From NCBI GenBank assembly GCA_963693365.1, contig CAVNZM010000003.1:4774001-4838000 (forward strand): a DNA stretch of 64,000 nt, in the 5' to 3' direction. The position numbers were made by a program, and so were the translations under genes. Of the stretch, positions 61,399-64,000 are shown one piece after another (within the stretch, counting starts at the first letter, position 1; each line of letters begins with the position of its first letter). This DNA comes from Amoebidium appalachense (taxonomy: Eukaryota; Ichthyosporea). The notes beneath the pieces are model-generated. The model was given only the letters and a program-made list of their open reading frames with translations, was not told the origin of the DNA and ran no database searches.

Positions 61399-61758
61399 GG
61401 GGGGGGGGGGGAGGGGGAGGCGGGGGGAGGGGGGGGGGGAGGGGGGGTTTTAAGGAAGAGAGAAGGCTTGAATAGTACATCATCTTTTTGGCATGCTTCC
61501 CGTTTGCCCTCCAAGTGTGATGCTTTGTTATTTGCTGTACTTTTTGGGGGTTATGGGGGTGTGTTGGAAGAGAGGAGAGTATGTGTGTACACTTACCCCC
61601 TATCCCCCGACCCACCAAAAAAAAAAAAAAAAAAAAAAAGGAGGAAGGGTTTTCTGCATGTGCGTGTGCATGCACACGTGTGTCCGTGTGTCCGTGTGTC
61701 CCTGTCTCTCTCAGTGTCTGGGCGTCTCTGTGTGTTTTCTTTTTCTTTCTTTTTTTTT

Positions 61759-61789
<31 letters not shown>

Positions 61790-62532
61790 GGGGGGAGGGG
61801 AGGGGGGGAGGGGGGAGGGGAGGGGGGTGCAAGATCAGTTTTGGTGGTGGGTGACTGGTATTGGTGTATTTGCTCTACTCCAAGGTAGCATGTGGATTGA
61901 TAGGTGACAAAGTACATTTCCAGCGAGGGAAGAAAGGAGAAGGGGTAGGGGGGGAGAGGGTGAGAGGGGGAGGAAGGGCGGGGGGGGGGGGGGGGGGGGG
62001 GAGGGGGGGGGGGGGTCAATTGGCACGGCTAAGGAGGAATGTTGTGGGTGTCACGGCTGGAGGGTTGAGTGTAGAGTAAGCGCTTTGATCATGGCTGGCA
62101 GCAACGGCTTGTGTGTGTGTGTTGTTTTGAGGGCGAGGTAGGAAAGGGGGGGCAAGGGGGAGGGACAATGTGGGTGGGTGAGGGGAAGGGGGGGGGGGGG
62201 GGGGGGGGGGAGGGAGAGAGAGAGAGAGTGTGTGTGTGTGTGTCAAAGGGAGTGGACGGTGGGGGAGGGGGGGGGGGGGGGGGGGAAGGGGCGGGGGGCA
62301 GAATGGGTTTTCTTTGGGCTCGGTTATTTGTTTAACTACTCGCCCTCCTCCCTCCCTCCTTCCCCCCCCCCCCCAAACCCCAGCCTTTCCCACTGCCCTT
62401 GCCTGCATAAGCAACCCTGCTCGTCTCTGATCAAGACGGGTGACCTACTCATGTTCAAGTGAAACAGTATCTGAGTTGGGTTTCGTTAACGAGGGGAATA
62501 GGTCGAAACTCGGGTACTGTGGATGACGTGGG

Positions 62533-62640
62533 CCCCCCCTGAGGATGGGCTCTGCTTATTATGCATACTCTTTATGTATGGCTTGCATTCTGCATCGTGT
62601 TATCCGTTTGCTCTTGTGTACTTCGTACTTTTTGACGCAT
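62533..62640 (+). repeat. Dispersed repeat family B, copy 4
   Basis: Plus-strand copy: CCTGAGGATGGGCTCTGCTT, ATGCATACTCTTTATG, CTTGCATTCTGCATCGTGTT and TGTGTACTTCGTAC. Confidence 0.75.
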
Positions 62641-62851
62641 TCAAAACCCCCCAAACCCCAACCCCTCCCCTACCACCACACACACAAACACACACACACA
62701 CACACTAACTCACACAAACACAAAAAGGAAAAAAGAAAGAAACTTAACCCTGCATCTAAACCGGAAGCACTTTCATGTGGCAAATGTCTTACTCACCCTA
62801 TATTTTTTTTTTGCAGGGAAACCCCTCGTTTTTTTTGTTTTTTTTTTCACC

Positions 62852-63333
62852 ATGGCGGATCTACCCCTCCGCCAGACGGCGGACTGGAAAATGCTTCATG
62901 ACAGATTCTACAGGTGGGTCACCACGGGCATTCCACCACTATTTCCTTATATGGCAAATGCAGATTTTCTTTAGAAGGAGATCGCGCCATATTTTGTTTT
63001 AAAAAAAAGGTGTACATGTTACCCCTTTTCATATGACAAATGCGTAGTCTTTGAAAACCTGCCATATACAGGTTAATGATTAATTGAATATGACGTCATA
63101 TTGACGTAAATATGGGCTTGAAGATGGCGTAAAGTGCCGATTTGGACCTTAACCCGTACACGGGATCGAACATGGGCAAATACACACACATGCTGACAAA
63201 GACACATACATGCTCATGCGCAACACACACGCCTATAAATGTGCACGTGCACACACACATGCGCACACAGACAAGCACATACATACACACAGGCACAGAC
63301 ACACACACACGCGCGCGCGCGCGCGCGCACACA

Positions 63334-63368
<35 letters not shown>

Positions 63369-63746
63369 AAAACCGGACCGGAAACAGGCATGCATGTCTG
63401 TGGAGCCCCGACGTAAACACTTCCCCCTGCCCCCTACCCCCCCCCCCCCCCCCCCCCCTCCCCCCTGCTCCCCTTCTGTTCCCCCTGTCTCCCACTCCCC
63501 CTCCCCTTCGGCTCCCTCACCCCCTCGCGCTCCTTCCTTTTGCACGTAAGGGCACTTGCCGTTTTTCCCCATCCATTTCGGCCTGTATGTGCACTCCTTT
63601 CTTCCTGATTTTTAGACTTATGGGTTCATTATTTATTTATTCATTTATATTCCACTACAGGAAAATCGAGATATACGACATGAATTGGCGGGATATTGAT
63701 CTTTCGATGTTTCTTGTCTCGGTTGCTGAATATGCAGGTCCTATAG
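62852..63746 (+). CDS. VPS16: VPS16, N-terminal part (continues beyond the right edge)
   Basis: Core subunit of the HOPS/CORVET tethering complexes, which with Vps33 drives late endosome/lysosome (vacuole) fusion. Exon 1 is 62852-62913 (MADLPLRQTADWKMLHDRFY); exon 2 is 63661-63746 (KIEIYDMNWRDIDLSMFLVS, then AEYAGPIG). The donor TTCTACAG|GTGGGT and the acceptor TCCACTACAG join in phase 2. The second donor, CCTATAG|GTAACA, leaves phase 1. The joined start matches the conserved VPS16 N-terminus (W-x3-G/H-D-x-FYRK-x-E-x-Y-x-M-x-W, ending in a YxGPI motif). Only about 49 residues of a protein that is normally about 800 are in the window. Intron 1 (62914-63660) contains CA, A and C runs and ATGACGTCAT at about 63090. 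Confidence 0.8.
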
Positions 63747-63754
63747 GTAACACC

Positions 63755-63795
<41 letters not shown>

Positions 63796-64000
63796 AAAAA
63801 AAAAAAAAAAGAAGGAAAGAAAAAAAAGAGAAAAAAAAAACCATCATCCCCCCCCCCCCCCCCCCCCCCCCCCCCCGAGACCCCACCCTCTCCACCCTTA
63901 CCACCATCACTACCATCCCGCCTTCCCACCCTCCCCCCCCCCCCCCCCCCCTGCCCCCTCCCCCTCCCCCTCCCTCTGCGACTATTTCTTTCCTTCTGCG
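63747..64000 (+). other. VPS16 intron 2 (incomplete)
   Basis: C26-A25 compound tract at about 63760-63810, a further C run at 63848-63876, then C/T-rich sequence to the window end. No exon is seen. Confidence 0.6.

Larger units (their letters stand above)
60079..62851. other. Divergent intergenic region between the Smr gene and VPS16
   Basis: The two genes are transcribed away from each other, so both promoters should lie here. 60079-61240 is largely unique sequence with one 3 x 29-bp tandem repeat. 61300-62330 carries ATT, G, T/G and GT tracts. A family B repeat lies at 62533-62640 and a (CA) run at 62682-62704. No further gene is recognised. Confidence 0.4.

Overview
The window is intron-rich nuclear eukaryotic DNA. 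The host genes are split by short GT-AG introns and embedded in extremely long mononucleotide (mainly G/C), GT/CA, GA and ATT/GTT tracts. The host species cannot be named from the sequence. LSM3, a D-type-like cyclin, a CCCH/CUE/Smr protein and VPS16 fit an opisthokont-grade protist, a fungal relative or an alga, and the mobile elements do not decide between them.

Layout. 1-6880 (minus strand, GC-rich) is part of a virus-like DNA element. It carries a gene resembling poxvirus/giant-virus late transcription factor 3 (VLTF3), cut by the left edge, and a very large DNA polymerase of the protein-primed family B type with a long N-terminal extension containing Cys/His clusters. The polymerase reading frame is interrupted. 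6881-7680 is a structured non-coding block next to it, with a CATTGGACGCCTTG array and a long palindrome. 9455-19256 is a nearly pristine Ty3/gypsy chromovirus: its two 640-bp LTRs show one difference on a visual comparison. It carries Gag with an RS-rich domain, a small zinc-knuckle ORF, and Pol with protease, RT, RNase H, integrase and chromodomain. 7.7-9.4 and 19.3-26.3 kb are low-complexity DNA carrying at least eight copies of one dispersed repeat.

Host genes follow. LSM3 (30858-26351, minus, 3 exons) is a U6 snRNP/mRNA-decay Sm-like protein. A DIRS-like reverse transcriptase/RNase H remnant lies at about 31.3-32.0 kb. A cyclin with an N-terminal LxCxE motif (38880-36469, minus, 8 exons) is next. 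A long gene (60078-44001, minus, about 16 exons) encodes an N-terminal helical domain, two CUE domains, CCCH zinc fingers, DUF1771 and Smr. The first two exons of VPS16 (62852-, plus) run off the right edge. For most host genes I checked that intron phase is consistent at the junctions, and this is the main support for the models. The last cyclin exon and a few junctions of the Smr gene stay uncertain.

The host genes are unrelated housekeeping/regulatory genes (RNA processing, cell cycle, ubiquitin/RNA surveillance, endolysosomal fusion) and form no visible pathway. The coherent multi-gene units are the two mobile elements: the VLTF3/polymerase element at the left edge, which is the best candidate for something undescribed, and the gypsy element.
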